A stretch of DNA of 64,000 nt. It comes from Cladophialophora immunda. Lineage: Eukaryota; Ascomycota; Eurotiomycetes; Chaetothyriales; Herpotrichiellaceae. The notes under the pieces are model-generated. The model was not told where the DNA came from. It did no database searches and saw nothing but the letters and a program-made list of their open reading frames with translations. The translations under genes were made by a program, and so were the position numbers. Numbering within the stretch: position 1 is the stretch's first letter; each line of letters opens with the position of its first letter. The stretch covers positions 5,456,001 through 5,520,000 of the forward strand of contig NW_015622541.1 in the NCBI RefSeq assembly GCF_000835495.1. The letters are read 5' to 3'. Of the stretch, positions 22,663 through 34,649 are shown piece after piece.

Positions 22663-23385
22663 CCTCCTCTCTCCTTGGGCGCACAAGGCGTGGACGGGCG
22701 CTGGGCGGGACAAGACCCTGTAAGACGAGGCTGGGGACGCGCCATCCCTCCCCCAACAAAATGTCGGCGGGGTTATTACTTGGGCAAAACTGAAAGGCAA
22801 GAGACTAGATAGACTGTGTAGAGCTCCCAGCCATTGGCCCTCTTCGCAAACACTCCGGCCTGATTACCTATACTCCAGCATGTTCCCGTTGTACCCTGGC
22901 AATGCCGCTTGGAAGGCATACGTACACATTCTCGCAGGAGCACTCGATCAATTCTGGGAGACTGGGTTGTATTGTTTGTTATACATTGCTGAAGCTAGCT
23001 ACCCGGCCTGTACCACGCGGTGCCCAACTCGACTCCTGATCCCTCACGCGACCGATTCCAAATCGACCACGCTCGCGTCATGCTCGGGTCGGATGCAGTT
23101 CCGCTGTGCAGCCATGAACGGTCCTTCAATCTCAGCAATGCTCGCTCACCCGCCCTCCAACCCTGCATGCATGCATTGCGTGCCTCGCCGGTAAGCAGTG
23201 GAACCTCGCAGGCAGAGAAGAACCAGGCAAGGAAAGAAAGGAACAGACTTAATTAGTAGGCCCACCAACCCTCACCACTGGATGGTAAAGCTGAGTTATG
23301 TAGACAAGTAATCATTCGTTCAACAATTGTCAAAATCCCTATCCCCCCCTTGAGCTGCCAACGATATCTCAGCTGGAGGTCATTA
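22663..23385. other. Intergenic, 0.7 kb, between convergent genes
   Basis: 3' flanks of the F-box and tyrosinase genes. Only short unsupported frames are present. Confidence 0.55.
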
Positions 23386-24501
23386 TTATGAGATGACATT
23401 GTCATATTGATAGCAGAATGGACCCCCAGTGGTGCTGATCAGGTCCCTCACCGCAATGGGTTCCAATTGGAAGTAACCCCAGTCGGGTTCGATCGAATCG
23501 AGGGTTACCACTGGCGACTCCGGCGTGTTGAGCGCAGTCCCCGTAGACCCGTCTAACTGATCCGCCAGCTCGGGGTAGTTGGTCTGCCAACTCCAGTAGA
23601 CCTTGTCGATCATGGTGTGCAGGGGATACCAAACAGGATCCTGGGCGGAGACGTGGATACTGTCCATCTGACCTCCGACGGAGAAGTGTGCGCCCGAGTG
23701 GATGCCCAGGGAAGCAGACCCGATGACACCGTTGAGGAGGAACTCAAAGTTTGAGGCGTTGGTCGCGTGTGCGGCGGCAACAAGTTCAGTGGTGTTGGTG
23801 TACGTCTGAGAGACGTAGGCGTTGAGGTCGCGCATCAGGCAGATTTCGTTGTAGGCAAACGCATCTGCTGGGAGCGTGCCGGTGGTAAGTTGCGTCGGGT
23901 CGATGAATTTCAGCGGCGCAATCATGTTTGCAAAGGGACCGGTCGTGACGCACCCACCACCTGTACCATGAGGAATGGTCAACTGCGCGCCCAGGATGAT
24001 GGGACCTGTGTCGTTGTAGATTCCGTCGCCAGACATGGAGTACTCGGAGCCGTCGAAGATGGGGAACGCGTGCGGGTCGGAAGCTGTGGCGGCGAAGTTC
24101 CAGTATGGGAATGCTCCGGTATAGCCACAGGTCTGTTGCAAGTCTGTCTCATAGATCCAGAGGAAGTACCGATGCCAGGTCAAGAAGAAGGCGTCAAGGT
24201 GGACATATTGTGTGCGGTTCACATGAATAACGGCATAGTCCATGTACCTGTTGACGGCTGCGGGATATTGGACTGGGTCGAGTTGAGACGGTTGGGCCAT
24301 TAGACACTTGACGGCGTCCGTGTATGCTTTTCGATCATCGGCAGCCATGTTGTTAAAGTCCACCCGAGTTTTGATGTTTTCAGGTGTACAAGACCAGTCG
24401 TCTCTTCCGACATGTCTCGACGGTGCAGCGGAGCCGATCGAAGTTAACAGGAACGCAGCGACAGTAAAGAAGGACAAGAGTGAGCACGGCATGATGGGCA
24501 A
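23386..24501 (-). CDS. Secreted tyrosinase (type 3 dicopper)
   Basis: Single exon, 371 residues. A signal peptide covers about residues 1-26. CuA ligands are His93, His101 and His110, in HLDAFFLTWHRYFLWIYE. CuB ligands are His268 and His272 (HSGAH) and His295 in DPVWYPLHTMIDKVYW, where Leu replaces the first His of the common HH pair. Several N-glycosylation sequons (NRT, NDT, NTT, NAS) support secretion. The enzyme class oxidises mono- or diphenols to quinones, for pigment, cross-linking or secondary metabolism. There is no large C-terminal lid domain, so it belongs to the short secreted class. Its neighbours give no pathway clue. Confidence 0.92.
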   Translation of the reverse strand: MPIMPCSLLSFFTVAAFLLTSIGSAAPSRHVGRDDWSCTPENIKTRVDFNNMAADDRKAYTDAVKCLMAQPSQLDPVQYPAAVNRYMDYAVIHVNRTQYVHLDAFFLTWHRYFLWIYETDLQQTCGYTGAFPYWNFAATASDPHAFPIFDGSEYSMSGDGIYNDTGPIILGAQLTIPHGTGGGCVTTGPFANMIAPLKFIDPTQLTTGTLPADAFAYNEICLMRDLNAYVSQTYTNTTELVAAAHATNASNFEFLLNGVIGSASLGIHSGAHFSVGGQMDSIHVSAQDPVWYPLHTMIDKVYWSWQTNYPELADQLDGSTGTALNTPESPVVTLDSIEPDWGYFQLEPIAVRDLISTTGGPFCYQYDNVIS

Positions 24502-26784
24502 TGTAAGCGAGAGTGCAGTGTGCCCGTGAATGAATAGTGAAGGTCAGTAAATACAGCAGCGAAATAGGGTTGTCCTCATTGTTGGGAGGGGAAAGAGCAA
24601 GTCCTTTGCCAGAGGGAGGACACTCGGACCTAAATACCAGTCATCATGGCGAGCCTGCAGCACGGGTTGAGCATCCTCGCCGACATAGCTGATGAATTTG
24701 CAGCATCTAGCCGTCCGTAAGCAGCAAAGCTAGGCGAGATGCATGAATGGTCCGCGTATAGGACAAGCTCTTTTCTTGATGGGTGAGAAGAAGTGGAGGG
24801 TCCGTGATGGAGGTGCGGTTTGCATCGTTGAGGGTCTCGATGCGTAACATACAGGGTTTATTGAGGAGGCTGGAGGCCTTGACGGCCACTCAAACTTTGA
24901 GATCACCAGAGCTGAGGGCAGATCCAAGCCATTGTGGGTTAGGCAGTCGCATAGGGCAGTGAGCTTAACCGGGCTTCATCTGCGTTCTCAGAGTTCGCAG
25001 AAAGACTGGGGTTCCTTGGCCAGGACAAAGTCATCAATGCTGGTTAAGGTCGTGTTGTCAATGCGGGGGATGCGTCCGGAGCTGCATATCTGGCTGGTCC
25101 GGATGCTCAGCCTTCCATTGAATCCGCCCTCTCCATCTCGACTCCGCTCTCTAGCACTCCGGATAGCGCGCAAGCGAAAGACTATCGTCTCCTTCCTCAT
25201 TGATCTGTGTAAAAGATGTCTTTCCACCCCTCCAATATACTTGTGCTTCAGACTCTTTGAGCTTGGCATGTATCGTCGGTGGAGACACGGACTTCTTCCA
25301 ACACCAATTGGGAGTCTGACACCCACAGCAGGCCGTTCTTTGCTGCAGTAGCACCGTGGCACTGACACTTGGCGAACGTATGGTTGCTTCTGGCCTGGCC
25401 TTCCTTCCGTAGTGTGCTGACTTGTGTCTGCTGCTGATGGTTGATGTGTCTGTCGTCGGCAAGCAAGAAGAGATCAGGCGGGTTCGACCCATGTGGCTGG
25501 AACTTGTTACCATAGCGGTTCGCATGTGCACATGTGCGCCAGTGAATAGATCCCGCCCACTAAGTTGTACAGTTGATGCGAGTTCGAAAGGTGTGCTCCG
25601 ACACCACCGTATTCACTGCCCACCGAAAGCGCGGGAAATTTCTTTCCAGTAGATGTGGATCTCTGTGACATGGTTGGTTAGCTGGTGCTGGAATGCGCTG
25701 GTGATATTGGTTTGGACGAGACATCAATTTGTCCCTTATGTACGCAGGCATCCCCCACGGTGTGTTTTTGATCTTCTGCCGGGCAACACCTTCCTTCACC
25801 ACGCAACCGCAACCATTTCGTTGTTGAATTCTCAAAGGGATGCATGTCAAAGAAATATGCCACCCAGTTGTCTGTGTCACGACCTTCTGATACTGTTCGT
25901 ACAGTTGGCGTGTTATTAGCTTACTGGCCAGCAGGCAGGTCAGTGTGCAGTAACTTGGAGCACTCGGCGTCATCCAAAGATTATGCCAGCCTAAATAGTT
26001 TCAATCTGCCTAAAATTCGCGTGAACCGGGACGGGATGCATCAATATGGGTGGGACGCGAAGCTGTGAAGACCAACAGACATGTACCAGTCTGGCAGGCA
26101 GTGAACACCAGTCAGGCAGGCATGGAATCCTTGCGCCACATCCGCTATCTCAAATTCCTCAAAAGCACCAGGAGACTAGGGGGCAAGTGGACACTGAAAT
26201 GAGACTTCGTCGTTGTTAGGGGTTCGCACAGCCACCGAGGGTCCTAAACGGTGTCCTCCATGGCAAAATTCTCTGAAAAGCTAGAGAAATTGATCGTCCA
26301 TGCTGAAATGTATTGAAAGGAAGAAGCTCAAGGTGCTGTACATGAAGCCACACGGATGTCTCGTCGTCTGCGCAATCATTATGGCCCTGGAATTGCGCTG
26401 AGATCTCCTTCTTGGTCTCGCTTGGGATGGAGAAATCATATTCGGTTAAGTGAGAAGAGGTCCCGACTCTGGGTACGATAGGCATATCACGGCGAGCGGA
26501 TGGGTAGAGCTGGATTCTGGTAAGATCTGGTCTCGAGCTGTCGCTGAAAATGAAACGCTCATTTCAAAGCTGGGTGAGATGGACGGCGAACTGCGCACTT
26601 TGGGTAAGACAGTTTCCACATAGGGCTGTCCATAAGCAGAGACATAGACACTGCCTACCAAGAACTGGCTGCCTGCAGAATCTCCAAGGGAGGTAGAAGA
26701 ATGGTGGTAGATCTTGCAAATGTTGTTCTCAGAACGCAGGAGAGAGAAGGGATTCAACAGTTGCGGCCCCCACGAAAGATGCAG

Positions 26785-26792
26785 TCACGTGA
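26785..26792. promoter_or_regulatory. E-box palindrome TCACGTGA upstream of nucleoporin gene
   Basis: Eight-base perfect palindrome containing CACGTG, the core for bHLH factors such as Cbf1, about 310 bp before the nucleoporin ATG. The functional role is inferred. Confidence 0.4.
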
Positions 26793-27019
26793 ACCGAGCT
26801 GGGACTCGACAGACGGACAAGGCAGTGGTAGTTCGCAGCCAAAAGGGCAAAAGACCCGAGACCCCGGAATCTGGCAGCAGAATCTTGAACACAGGAAGCG
26901 CAATATTTCTTCATCGAAGGCGCAGGCATTGATCGAGCCCTTTTCAGTCCGAGCACAATCCCATCAGAGCCCTTCATCAACGCGTCCGTCTCGATGGTAC
27001 AACTTCTCTCGTTCTGTAT

Positions 27020-27080
27020 TTCTTCGTCCTCGTCTTCGCCCTCGCCCTCGCCCTTGCCCTCGTCCTCCTCCCCTCGACCT
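27020..27080. repeat. Pyrimidine-rich hexamer-like tract
   Basis: Imperfect repeats of CTCGCCCT and CGTCCTC directly before the nucleoporin ATG. Such C/T tracts often mark transcription starts in filamentous fungi. Probable core promoter or leader. Confidence 0.5.
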
Positions 27081-27099
27081 TCTCCAACCAACCAGTGAC

Positions 27100-30000
27100 A
27101 TGCCGAAACGTGTCGCAGACGAATATATCACAAAGGACAACGGCTCTACAGCGAACAACCCCACCGCAGACGAAAAACCCAAAATGTCCACAGCAGCTCA
27201 ACAGGCACGGCGAAAGTGAGTTGTTCTGTGCCGCATACCTTCGAATCTATCTCCCTGTCGCGCTCATGTTGTTGTTGCCCTCCTGAATTCAGTCCCCAAA
27301 TTTCATCCATTCCTCTGCCCCGGGCGCCCTGCTCCAGTCGCTTGGCTGCAGTCACCCGTAGGCTCTACACCCGCTGCCTTATTTTTGCCCTGACTTCTTC
27401 GCATTCACTCGAAGCGCCTCTAAACATCATTTACTGACTCCCTCTCAGGATAGCCACGCCGCGAGGTCGGCTAGGCGGAAGCCGCTCGTCTCATTCCTCT
27501 TCCTCATTCAGCACCTCGAATCCTTTTGCGCAAAGCACAACCCAACAACAGCCGTTTCCCACTATGAATGGCGGTGTTGCCTTTGGCGCAAGCCAATCTT
27601 TCCCTCAGACGTCTGCTGGCACAAGCAGTTCTTTCAATTTTCAGCCTCCCCAGGCTAGCTCCTTTACCTTCGGTGCGCCTTCCGGCACACCTAATCCCTT
27701 TGCGAACGCGAATGGAACTGTGGACGCGCCAGATGTCTCTATGGAATCACCCCAGAAGAAACCTGCGTTTGGGAGTGCTTTTGGATCAAACAATTTCACA
27801 TTTGGCCAGCCTGCTGGACAACAGTCCGGTGCCCCATTCAGTTTTGGTGGAACTCAGACTGCAAGCACAAATGGCGCGAGTTTTTTTGAGCAGTCTCCGA
27901 AGCCCACGGAGTCCCCTGCTACAACGAACCCTTTTGCTCAGCCTTCCCAATCACAGCCATTATTTCGCGGGTTTGGTCAGTCGTCGTCGACAGCAGAGTC
28001 TCAGACGCCGGCCTTCAGCTTCGGCCAAAGCACATCTGTTCCCCAAAGTCCGCTTCCCGCTTTCGGCACTAAACATGGTGCTGATACGCAACCCGCGGCC
28101 CCAAAATTCACCTTTGGCCAGACCAGTACTACACCGCAGAATCAAGGCACCGTATTTTTGGGCTCAAACACGCCAGCAACCCAAAGCGTTGGCGGCAGTA
28201 TGTTTGGTTCTACCACGAACCAGACGTCCAATACTGGATTCCCACCATCAACATCTACCGAATACTCTTTCGGACAAAATCCCACCGGAACCCCCTCGAT
28301 AGGCAATCCCTTTGCCAAACCCGGTGCCACGAAAGCGGAAGAGCCCAAACCTGCTACTCCGTTGTTTGGTGCTGGGAACACTTCGCAACCTGCTCCCGAG
28401 CCGCAACAACAACCTTCATCACCAGAGAAGCCAGCTGCTTCAGAATCCGATACCCAACCTGCAAACCCTTTCGCTGGTCTCTTTGCCGGTGTGAATACTC
28501 CAACCCCAGCCTTCCCCGCCTCAAAACCCATGTTCAACCTTGGCACGACAAGTCAGACAGCCACGCCTCCCGCCGAAAAGCAAGAAACGACCACAAGTAA
28601 GTCGCCATTCAGCTTTGGTGCCACAACGCAACCCAAGCCTGCCACGGGTGAATCCGAACCGAGACCCTCAAATGCGACGTTCAAATTCGGCTCCACGACT
28701 CCAGCCACGGGATCAACAACACCTGACCTCTTTGGGGGACTAGGAAGTTCTGGTAGGCCAACTCCTCGAGCAGAGGCTCCTAAAGCTGGTCCTCCGGCAG
28801 GAATCTCTCAGGGAGATGCTGAGCAGCCGAAGGATGCTGCACCAAAGCCGTTGTTCACCTTTACAACCCCGTCGAAGCCTGCCTCTGTTGGGGGATCATT
28901 TTCGACGGTGAAAGGCCCCGAAGACGGCAAAGTCGCAAGTGCAAGCCTGTTTAGCAAGCTAAGCAGCGCTGTTGAATCTCCATCCCAGCCTTTATTCAAC
29001 GCACAACCCAAGGCCGCACTAGAGAGCAGCTGGCCGCAAGCACCGACTACCAGTCTGTTCCCCGGCGCACCAAAATCTGGCGTGGATGGAAGTAAAACTA
29101 CTGCAGAGCCAGTTTTCCCTCATTCGTCTCCGGCTCCCACCTTGTTCAGTGGTCTGTCCCGACCAGAACCTCAACAATCCCAAGTCGCTCAAAAATCTTC
29201 CCCTACTACTGGTGCTTTCTCCGTCGCCGCTGCGCAAGTTGGTCAGCTTCCAGCTGCAGATGCACACATTTCTGCAGGGACCGCAAGCCAGCCGGTACGA
29301 AAGCCTTCTGAAAATGCAGAGGAATCTGTAACGGATGTGGAGCCGGTGAAGAGACCTGTATACACCAAGGCCCCGTCACGCGTTCCTGGCCATACCACTC
29401 CCGAACAGTTCCAAGAGTTTGACCGGGACTACCGTCTTCATTCTTTGAACTACGGTTTCCAGAAGAAGATCGCCACCTTGGACCCACGTTCGCAAGATTT
29501 CGAACATATCATCCGGCATTATGTAGCTTCGCGTGAGAGCATCGGTGCATCGTTGGGATTGTTCGTGCGGAATGTCGCAGGAACGAAACGAAAAGCCGAC
29601 CGGATCGATGATCGCGAGGAAGATACCGAGCAGAACAAGAGAACCCGAGACACAAGCTCCCAAAAACCTAGCATGTTTGGCTCGCAACCTACGCCTGCAT
29701 TGTCTAACTCAACAGGGCCTGTCGCCACTAATACTGCACTTGGTGGTCGGGCGTCTTCAACGGCAGCTGGCATACTCGAGGACAAGGCCTCTGGATTTGG
29801 ATTGAACAACATATCCGGAAGTTCGCCAGCCCCCACAGGGTTTAAGCCGACTGCAGCTCCTTTTGCTGGGCTTAACTCGACCTCCGCTGCAGGCGCTAAT
29901 CCTTTCTCCCGTGCAAATCAAATAACGAACACGCCGTTAACCATGCCCTCGACAACACCAACAAAACCACCACCAAAGCAACCGATTTTCGAAGTTCCCA

Positions 30001-31766
30001 AGTTTGGTGGTGGGAACACGAACTTCCTTGCTGCGTTTGGTCAGAAAGCACAGGCAAATGCTGACAAGTTTGAGAAAGATCTGATTGAAAAGCGCAAGGC
30101 CGAGGAGTTTGATTCGGATGAGGATGACGAGGACGCGTTTCGCAAACGGATTGAAGAGGAAAACCGAGCAAAAAAGGCAAAAATTGACGCTGTAGCAAAG
30201 GCAGGATTCAAACCGACGTTCGGTTCTAATACTCCCGCACAGCCATCCAAGGAGAAGGACGCTACCAAAGCTTCCTTTACAGGGTTCACCTCTTCAGCAT
30301 CTTCAAATCCTTTTTCTGCGCTCTCGTCCAAGGATGTTAGCGCAGAACAATCAGAAGCTGCAGACGCCGATGAGAATGACAACAGCGAATCAAGCCATGA
30401 TCAAGCCGCAGACAGTGATGAAGATGAAAGCGGTAACGATAGCGAAGAGGGAGCGGAGCCTGAAGATGACCTTCCTGAAGATGAGGTAGCTGAAGAAAAC
30501 CGAGAGGAAGAGGACGAAGACGATAATGACCTTCGGGCAGCTATGGACAGGGCCAAAAGCAATCCGAACGCTGGTAAGAGCTTATTCGAGCGCATTGAGC
30601 CAAACCCGAACAAAGAGAAAGCAATCCCGACGAATGGAGAGAAAAAAGAGTCTGAAGCGGGATCGCCTCCTGCCGTGCAGCCAGCCATGAACTCCTCTCT
30701 TCTTCCATCGAACTGGGGATCTCAGATTGGCAAATCGACACCTGACCAGCCATCGGTTTCGCCCTTCAATTCTTCCACTGGCGCATCTCCTTTCAAGCCA
30801 ACGAGCGGGTTCAACTTCAGTCCGACACCAGCAAATACAACCCCCGCGGCCGCTCTCGGTGCTTCAATCTTTTCTGGTGGAGCTACCAAAAATGGTCCTG
30901 TTCCAGGAGAGGGTTTATTTGGCTCTCGGCCGAGTACGCCGAGCAATGCAGACAAGAATGCCAGCCTTGCCAAAGCGGTTTTCACCTCTCCAGCAGGGAC
31001 TGACAACACTTGGAAGGAAGGTGCGCCGATCTCTTTCGCAAATGGAGACAAACATGCAAGTGCCCCTATTTTCAAATTCACGGCGGCCTCCCCAGCCGAG
31101 AAGGAGGACTCAGCTACCCCCAAGCCGCTTAGTACTCTCTTTGGCACGACTGCCCCGGGCTCGAGAGGCTCCGACACACCAAGTCTAGGCTTTCAATTCG
31201 GAGCCCCTACCCCGTCACCGGCACCTGGCTATCTGGGTGCCATTTCTCATCTAGGAGGTGGTTCTGTCGCTAGTTCTGCTGTCTCGTCTCGCGCCACCTC
31301 GCCTGGCCTGACCGATAACGAATCTGTTGCCACAAACGAGACCGACGAAAGCACCGAAGATCCACAAACTTCTTTGATGGACTCACGAGCAGGAGAAGAG
31401 AACGAGAATTGCCTTTGGGAAGGCCGCTCCAAAGCCCTTATGTTTGTCAACAATGAAACCGCGAAGGGCACCAAATACGCTCCGAACGAGTGGAATTCGA
31501 TGGGCGTGGGCCAGATCCGAGTGCTCAAGAACAAGGAGACCAACAAAACCCGAGTGGTGTTCCGCGTGGAACCGAGCGCTAATATTCTTTTCAATTCTCA
31601 TCTTGTGGGGAGCACGAACTACGAGAGTGTCCCGAGTAATAAGAGTGGCGCGGTGAGGGGAGCACTGATGTACAAAGGGAATCTTACGCGATTAGTGTTC
31701 AAATTGAGAACGCCGGAGATGGCGACTGAGTTGGCGAAGATTCTGGAGGAGAACAAAAGTGCCTGA
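27100..31766 (+). CDS. nup2: Nup2-type FG nucleoporin with Ran-binding domain
   Basis: Two exons, 27100..27215 and 27449..31766, 1477 residues. The 233 bp intron is GT..AG, and the join yields AAQQARRKIATPRGRLGG. The first exon (MPKRVADEYITKD) is the conserved N-terminus of the family. A long FG-repeat region follows (SFGQ, FGSTT, NPFA units). At about residues 610-680 comes the conserved helical segment FQEFDRDYRLHSLNYGFQKK. Further on are an acidic Glu/Asp block near residue 1000 and a C-terminal Ran-binding domain from about residue 1360 (CLWEGRSKALMFVN, SAVRGALMYK-like end). Nup2 proteins sit at the nuclear basket and help recycle importin alpha through Ran-GTP. Confidence 0.94.
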
Positions 31767-32408
31767 AAATTCTGGGAGTGTGTTCTTAATTTGAGATGGA
31801 TGGGAGGTCGAGCGAGAAAGGCATGTACCAGATGCAGAGATTTGCACAGCGATGGAGTTTTGCGGGCCTTGTTTTATCAGTGTACAGCAACAAGATATGT
31901 GTGATATGATGCCACCACATCTACACCATCGCATGAGACGATATTGTGTATGTCCGCAAAGGTTGAGTTCGGTTTGAAAGAGATTGGGCCTCCTTGTTGC
32001 CATCAGGGGCAGGTTGAGCTACCTCTTCGACACTTGAAGCTCCCTGAGCGTCGAACTGACAATGCCGGAGCGGTTGAGTGATATGGGCGAGCTCGGAAAG
32101 CATTGGAAAGGAATGCAGGCCTACGTAGAAACTTTGAAATAAAGGGAACCGCTTCCTTGAAATCTTGATTCGCTTTCGAGAGTGTTGCTCTCTCAACACC
32201 TCTTGCCGAAGCTGCAACAAGCAAATAGTACGCACGCATCGAGCCTTTTGTGGTCATGGTATCTCATCCGTCGTCTGGGCTCACTTCCTTCTCCCTTGGA
32301 TTCGATTCATCTTTCAAGGATCCGGCTTCCCTTGGCCGCAGAGCCCAACCGCCCCAATCAGCTCCCCACAACCGGGCATTCCCGTATTTGGGCCAGGGTT
32401 TGGGTGTT
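31767..32408. other. Intergenic, 0.6 kb, between convergent genes
   Basis: 3' flanks of the nucleoporin and L31 genes. No supported feature. Confidence 0.55.
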
Positions 32409-33217
32409 CTATGAATCCTCGACGACCACGGTCTGCAGACCCTTGGCCTCCCTCTCCTTGACGTTCACGGCCTGGACATAAGAGTACAGCTTCTCCTTTG
32501 CGCCTTCTTCGTCGTTTCTCTTCCGCGAAATCCGGACCCGCAGGCGGAAGGGGACGCCCTTGATTCCGGATTCCCACACCTTTTTGTTCAGCTGGGGGTC
32601 GAGTCGCACGTCGTTGGTTCCCTAGAAAACGGAGAAAAACAAACAAGTAAGCAAAACCCCATGGTGCCAAAAAAAAAGAGGAGGAGGGGAGGAAGAGGAG
32701 AAGATCGACAACACATTGGTGTGTGCGTCGGAGGAGCCACGTACCATAGCTTGCGTAGCGAATCTTCGAATCTCCTTAATGGCGCGGGGCGCTCGCTTCT
32801 TGAAGCTGATGCCGTGAACCTTTTATTTGTAGAGTGATAAATCAGTCTTCCGTCCATAATGCTTGCAAGGTGGAAATCGAGAGAAAGTAGTATGAGAGGA
32901 AAAAAAGGATTGAGATGAGGCGAGAGGTGCGAGGCAGGGCGTGCAAGCCGTTCGGGTGGACTTCATAAAACTGATTCCCTCGTGGTGTGATGATATCCCT
33001 CCTCTTCGCTCTTGTGTCCTCTGCTCTTTCTCGTGGGTTCTGGGGGTGGGCGCATTGCAGGGTCTTCGAGAGGTTTTCACGGGACAAGTGGTTGTAGACA
33101 TACTCGCTTGTGCAGATGGATGGTGTACTCGCGCGCGACAACGTCTCCGATCGCAGATCGGGACTTCTTGGGCGCCGCCGCCTTCTTCGGCTGGGTCTTG
33201 GGGTTGTCTTTGGCCAT
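32409..33217 (-). CDS. rpl31: 60S ribosomal protein L31 (eL31)
   Basis: Three exons, 33217..33104, 32819..32745 and 32621..32409, 133 residues. Introns are 284 and 123 bp; a long first intron near the start is typical of ribosomal protein genes. The joins restore [29 protein letters not shown] eL31 sequence, then [13 protein letters not shown] and [19 protein letters not shown]. The N-terminus ([18 protein letters not shown]) is a Lys-rich extension. The protein lies near the peptide exit tunnel of the large subunit. A CACGTG box is about 280 bp upstream. Confidence 0.95.
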
Positions 33218-33692
33218 TGCGACGGTCTTCTAAGATCGGAAAGTCTGGGGTTAGTTGGCAAGATTTATTTTGAGCTTTGGGCGACTTCTGCGGTATCTTG
33301 AGGAGACTCCGCAGATGATGGGGATTGGGATGATAGGAGTGAGCTGAGGCTGCTTTATACATACTGTCTGGATTGGCGAAGGACTTGAGACACTGACGGG
33401 ATGTTGAGCTGGCTGGGAGAAGAAGACGCCTTGGATTGAAATTTGGATGTGCGCAGTTTGTCCGAAAGGGGAAAGGTAGTGCCAAGATTTCAGTCACGTG
33501 CGACGGTGTGCGACGTGAGTTAGCCCGCGGAGCGGGTAGTAGTAGAGGTCAGGCCGCAATGCGGAGAATTGGATGGGAGCGGTTGTTTCGATATCAACCT
33601 GTTCTGGTCGTCTGCTGAAAGATCTGTTCTACTGCAGTATCTATTCTCGTCTTCCTTGCTGCATGTTTGTCCTGCAACGACTCCTCTGTCTT
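33218..33692. other. Intergenic/promoter region of rpl31
   Basis: Lies between the L31 start and the omega-amidase stop codon, both on the minus strand. It contains the CACGTG box at 33495-33500. No other gene is seen. Confidence 0.55.
33495..33500. promoter_or_regulatory. CACGTG E-box upstream of rpl31
   Basis: The context is GTCACGTGCGAC. Cbf1-type boxes are known in ribosomal protein promoters of many ascomycetes; here the role is inferred from position alone. Confidence 0.45.
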
Positions 33693-34649
33693 TCATTCGT
33701 CGTATCGCACCTTTCCAGCACTCACATCGGGATAGACATCAAACCTTCTCTGAGTGTAGATCGGAATGCCTTTCCTCGTCTCTTCGATCTTTGCCCCGTC
33801 GATTTCAGCATAGACAATATCCTCGTACTCTTGAGCCTCAACCAGGACTTCCGCATTAGGATTCACTATCATCGAGTGCCCATAAGCATGATAAGTCGCC
33901 TCCATATCCCTCGCGGGACTGCACATTGCCACGTAAATTTGGTTGTCCATTGCCCTCGCACGGGCCTGTAATGTCCAATGCATTGGACCTGTCGTCGTGT
34001 TGAAGGCCCCAGGATAAACAAACATGAAAGCATCCTTCCTTGCAGCTATCATGGCGAGTTCGGGGAAGCGAACGTCGTAGCATATTGCCAGTCCAATCTT
34101 ACCATATTCCGGTATGTCGACGATAGTCACCTTGTTTCCTGGAGACAGGACGTCACTCTCCTTGAACTTGATCTTTCCCGGTATATCGATGTCAAACAAG
34201 TGTGTCTTTCGATGCGTTGCCAGAAGCTTTCCTGTGGGCGAGAAGACAAGGGAGGTGTTGAAGTATTCCTTCGTCTCCGGGACGAATTCTGGTATACTTC
34301 CGCCAATCAGATAGGTCTTGGTTTCTGCTGCAACTTTGGAGAGCATATGCCACGACGGTGATTTCTCTTCCGAGGGAGGCGAAGGCAGGACGATCTCAGC
34401 ATATTTAGGGAAATATTGACAGCCATATGGAGAATTGAAACATTCAGGAAGGACGATCATGGAGGCGCCAGCCTTTGCGGCCTCGATAACTTTCGAGCGG
34501 GCATGCGCAAGATTTGCGGCTTTATCACCTCCTGTACGTGGATCAGAATGATTTCTTCGCGTCTAGTTTTCGGACTAGGGTACTCACCACTTACCTGATG
34601 CAAGCTGCACGAGTGCAAGCTTGAAGGGCTTTTTTAGGAGACTTGCCAT
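33693..34649 (-). CDS. nit3: Omega-amidase, Nit2/Nit3 nitrilase family
   Basis: Two exons, 34649..34595 and 34531..33693, 297 residues. The 63 bp intron runs GTAAGT..ACAG, and the join gives QLASGGDKAANLAHARSKV. The catalytic triad is visible: Glu in VLPECFNSPYG, Lys in HRKTHLFDIDIPG and Cys in AICYDVRFPE. Length and the HLFDIDIPG and NSPYG strings place it with omega-amidases, which hydrolyse alpha-ketoglutaramate and alpha-ketosuccinamate to ammonia and the oxoacid. No targeting signal is visible, so it is probably cytosolic or dual-located. Confidence 0.93.

Larger units (their letters stand above)
24502..27099. other. Gene-poor region, 2.6 kb
   Basis: Upstream of both tyrosinase (-) and the nucleoporin gene (+). 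Open frames up to about 140 codons occur, but they have low-complexity composition, no domain pattern and no splice continuity. A TCACGTGA palindrome is at 26785-26792. A pyrimidine-rich repeat (CTCGCCCT-like units) covers about 27020-27080 just before the nucleoporin start. A T-arm-like string near 25485 lacks the rest of a tRNA. Confidence 0.5.

Noticed and set aside
22012..22800. Open frame of 262 codons on the minus strand inside the F-box gene
   Set aside because: It lies wholly antisense to a well-supported GC-rich coding region, is made of low-complexity Pro/Leu/Gly sequence and has no domain. It is a GC-bias shadow.
25475..25505. T-arm-like string GGGTTCGACCC
   Set aside because: The surrounding bases do not form a five-pair T stem, D arm or acceptor stem, so it is not a tRNA.
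24988..25973. Several minus-strand frames of about 130 codons with Cys/His residues
   Set aside because: I looked for a zinc-cluster or zinc-finger spacing and found none. The frames overlap each other and have no coding signature.
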